Shown: one piece after another, positions 21,824 to 22,950 of the stretch
Layout of the letters: the number at the start of each line of letters is the position of its first letter
Position numbering within the stretch: position 1 is the stretch's first letter
DNA from: Ignavibacteria bacterium UBA5771
GTDB taxonomy: Bacteria; Bacteroidota; Ignavibacteria; Kapaibacteriales; UBA2268
Assembly: GCA_002418685.1 (NCBI GenBank)
Contig: DIEP01000098.1
Location: forward strand, 13,036-35,985
DNA length: 22,950 nt
Reading direction: 5' to 3'
Notes under the pieces: model-generated
Seen by the model: the letters and a program-made list of their open reading frames with translations, nothing else
What the model was told of the DNA's origin: nothing
Database searches by the model: none
Position numbers and translations under genes: made by a program

Positions 21824-22950
21824 ATGAATATTCTTGGGATAATGACAGGAACTTCGCTTGACGGAATGGATTTTGCGCTTGTCAATTTTTCCGAAAATGA
21901 AAGCAAACCCAATTTCTCGCTTCTGCAATCTCACTTTTTTCCTTTTCCGCAAGTTTTGAAAGATAAAATTCGAGAAATTATCGCAGTAGAACTACTTATT
22001 TCTGAATTCTCTCAATTTAATTATTATCTCTCATATTTATTTAATGATAAATATTGGGAATTCCTTGATTTATATTCAATTGATAATAATGAAATCGATT
22101 GCATTGCAGTCCATGGGCAAACTCTTTGGCATAATCCCCAAAAGACACAATTCCTTGATAAGCAAATTCCTTCCACTTTGCAAGCAATAAATCTCTCAGT
22201 GCTTGCAAAATTGACGGGCAAGATTGTTATAGGTGATTTCCGTTCGGGAGATATTGCGCTTGGTGGTCAAGGCGCTCCGCTTGTTCCAATATTTGATTAT
22301 GATTTCTTGCGTGATTCATCAGAAGATAGAATTTTGCTGAATATTGGAGGAATATCGAATATCACATATTTACCCAAAAATTGCAGAAAATCCGATGTTA
22401 AAGCCTTCGATTGCGGACCCGGCAATATGTTAATTGATGAAATTGCAAAAATGTATTTTGGTGTGAATTATGATAATCAGGGATCAATTGCTAAAATGGG
22501 CAAAATTAATACTCAATTGCTCAATATCTTGTTAGAAGATGATTTTATTGCTCTCTCACCACCAAAATCAACGGGGAGGGAGAGATACAACTTATCATTT
22601 ATCGAATCGACACTCGAAAAGATTAATAAATCAATACCAAAAGAAGATATTCTTCGCACATTTACTGAATTCACTGCTCTTGCTATTTCGCAGAATATTA
22701 TTGAATTTGCTAATCCTAAGTCGTATATAATAGTATCGGGTGGTGGAAGGGGAAATTTATTTTTAATGGATTTGCTCCGCAATAAATTAGTCAATGTAAC
22801 ATTTAATAAAATTGAGGATTATGGCATTCTTTCGGATTTCAAGGAGGCAATTGCATTTGCATATTTAGGGTATTTAACAATGAATAATAAAACAGGAAAT
22901 ATACCGCAGGCGACGGGAGCAAACATTCCTACTATTCTCGGGACTATTGC
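21824..22950 (+). CDS. anmK: Anhydro-N-acetylmuramic acid kinase (3' end cut by window edge)
   Basis: Phosphorylates and opens 1,6-anhydro-N-acetylmuramic acid (EC 2.7.1.170), recycling peptidoglycan turnover products in the cytoplasm. The frame is open from ATG 21824 to the last base (375 complete codons). Signatures are GIMTGTSLDGMDFALV at the N terminus, AVHGQTLWHNP, the substrate/catalytic segment GDFRSGDIALGGQGAPLVP, NIGGISNITYLP, FDCGPGNMLID and IVSGGGRGN. The last visible residues, ATGANIPTILGTIA, are the usual C-terminal motif, so only a few codons are missing. It lies 11 bp after the DUF2851 gene with no Shine-Dalgarno site. The family shares the ASKHA kinase fold with butyrate kinase but the sequence is clearly AnmK. 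Confidence 0.94.
   Translation, partial: MNILGIMTGTSLDGMDFALVNFSENESKPNFSLLQSHFFPFPQVLKDKIREIIAVELLISEFSQFNYYLSYLFNDKYWEFLDLYSIDNNEIDCIAVHGQTLWHNPQKTQFLDKQIPSTLQAINLSVLAKLTGKIVIGDFRSGDIALGGQGAPLVPIFDYDFLRDSSEDRILLNIGGISNITYLPKNCRKSDVKAFDCGPGNMLIDEIAKMYFGVNYDNQGSIAKMGKINTQLLNILLEDDFIALSPPKSTGRERYNLSFIESTLEKINKSIPKEDILRTFTEFTALAISQNIIEFANPKSYIIVSGGGRGNLFLMDLLRNKLVNVTFNKIEDYGILSDFKEAIAFAYLGYLTMNNKTGNIPQATGANIPTILGTI

Noticed and set aside
1..22950. tRNA, rRNA, CRISPR array, insertion sequence or prophage
   Set aside because: No cloverleaf-like sequence, regular spaced repeats, transposase, integrase or phage gene was seen in any gap or frame.

Overview
The window is AT-rich bacterial chromosome with tightly packed genes and no mobile element, RNA gene or CRISPR array that I can see. 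The best fit is a Gram-negative member of the Bacteroidota/Chlorobiota (FCB) group, possibly a Kapabacteria/Ignavibacteria-like lineage. Supporting signs are a DUF2851 protein (a family I know mainly from that group), LolD, the SufS-SufU-SufT gene set, AnmK, and weak or absent Shine-Dalgarno sites at many starts. The lineage is inferred, not proven.

Layout. (1) 1-4479, plus strand: an acyl-phosphate block with phosphate acetyltransferase (5' end outside the window), a histidine-ammonia-lyase-type enzyme, phosphate butyryltransferase and butyrate kinase. (2) 4545-6529, minus strand: sufS-sufU-sufT for Fe-S cluster assembly, preceded by an inverted repeat and a long imperfect palindrome. (3) 6799-8295, minus strand: a membrane b-type cytochrome-like protein and a secreted YceI protein. 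(4) 8296-8692: a 397-bp AT-rich divergent control region. (5) 8693-12663, plus strand: an octaheme cytochrome c of the tetrathionate-reductase (OTR) family, a membrane cytochrome b, and two YeeE/YedE half-transporters. The second half-transporter carries a degenerate rhodanese domain and ends in Gly-Gly-Cys. A strong terminator closes the block. (6) 12782-17720, plus strand: nusB, a 303-bp gap, fused isobutyryl-CoA mutase (icmF) and lolD. (7) 17763-20772, minus strand: S41 protease, an unrecognised membrane protein and a PAP2 phosphatase. (8) 20811 to the end, plus strand: a DUF2851 protein and anmK, which runs off the window.

Two functional themes stand out. The OTR block looks like a dedicated sulfur-compound or nitrogen-oxyanion respiration/uptake system. 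It would consist of a quinol-linked cytochrome b, an octaheme reductase on the periplasmic side, thiosulfate/sulfur-type transporters and a fused sulfur-handling domain, facing a divergent cytochrome b/YceI pair. The second theme is C4 acyl-CoA chemistry: IcmF interconverts isobutyryl-CoA and n-butyryl-CoA, and Ptb plus Buk would turn the acyl-CoA into acid and ATP. The two parts lie about 9 kb apart.
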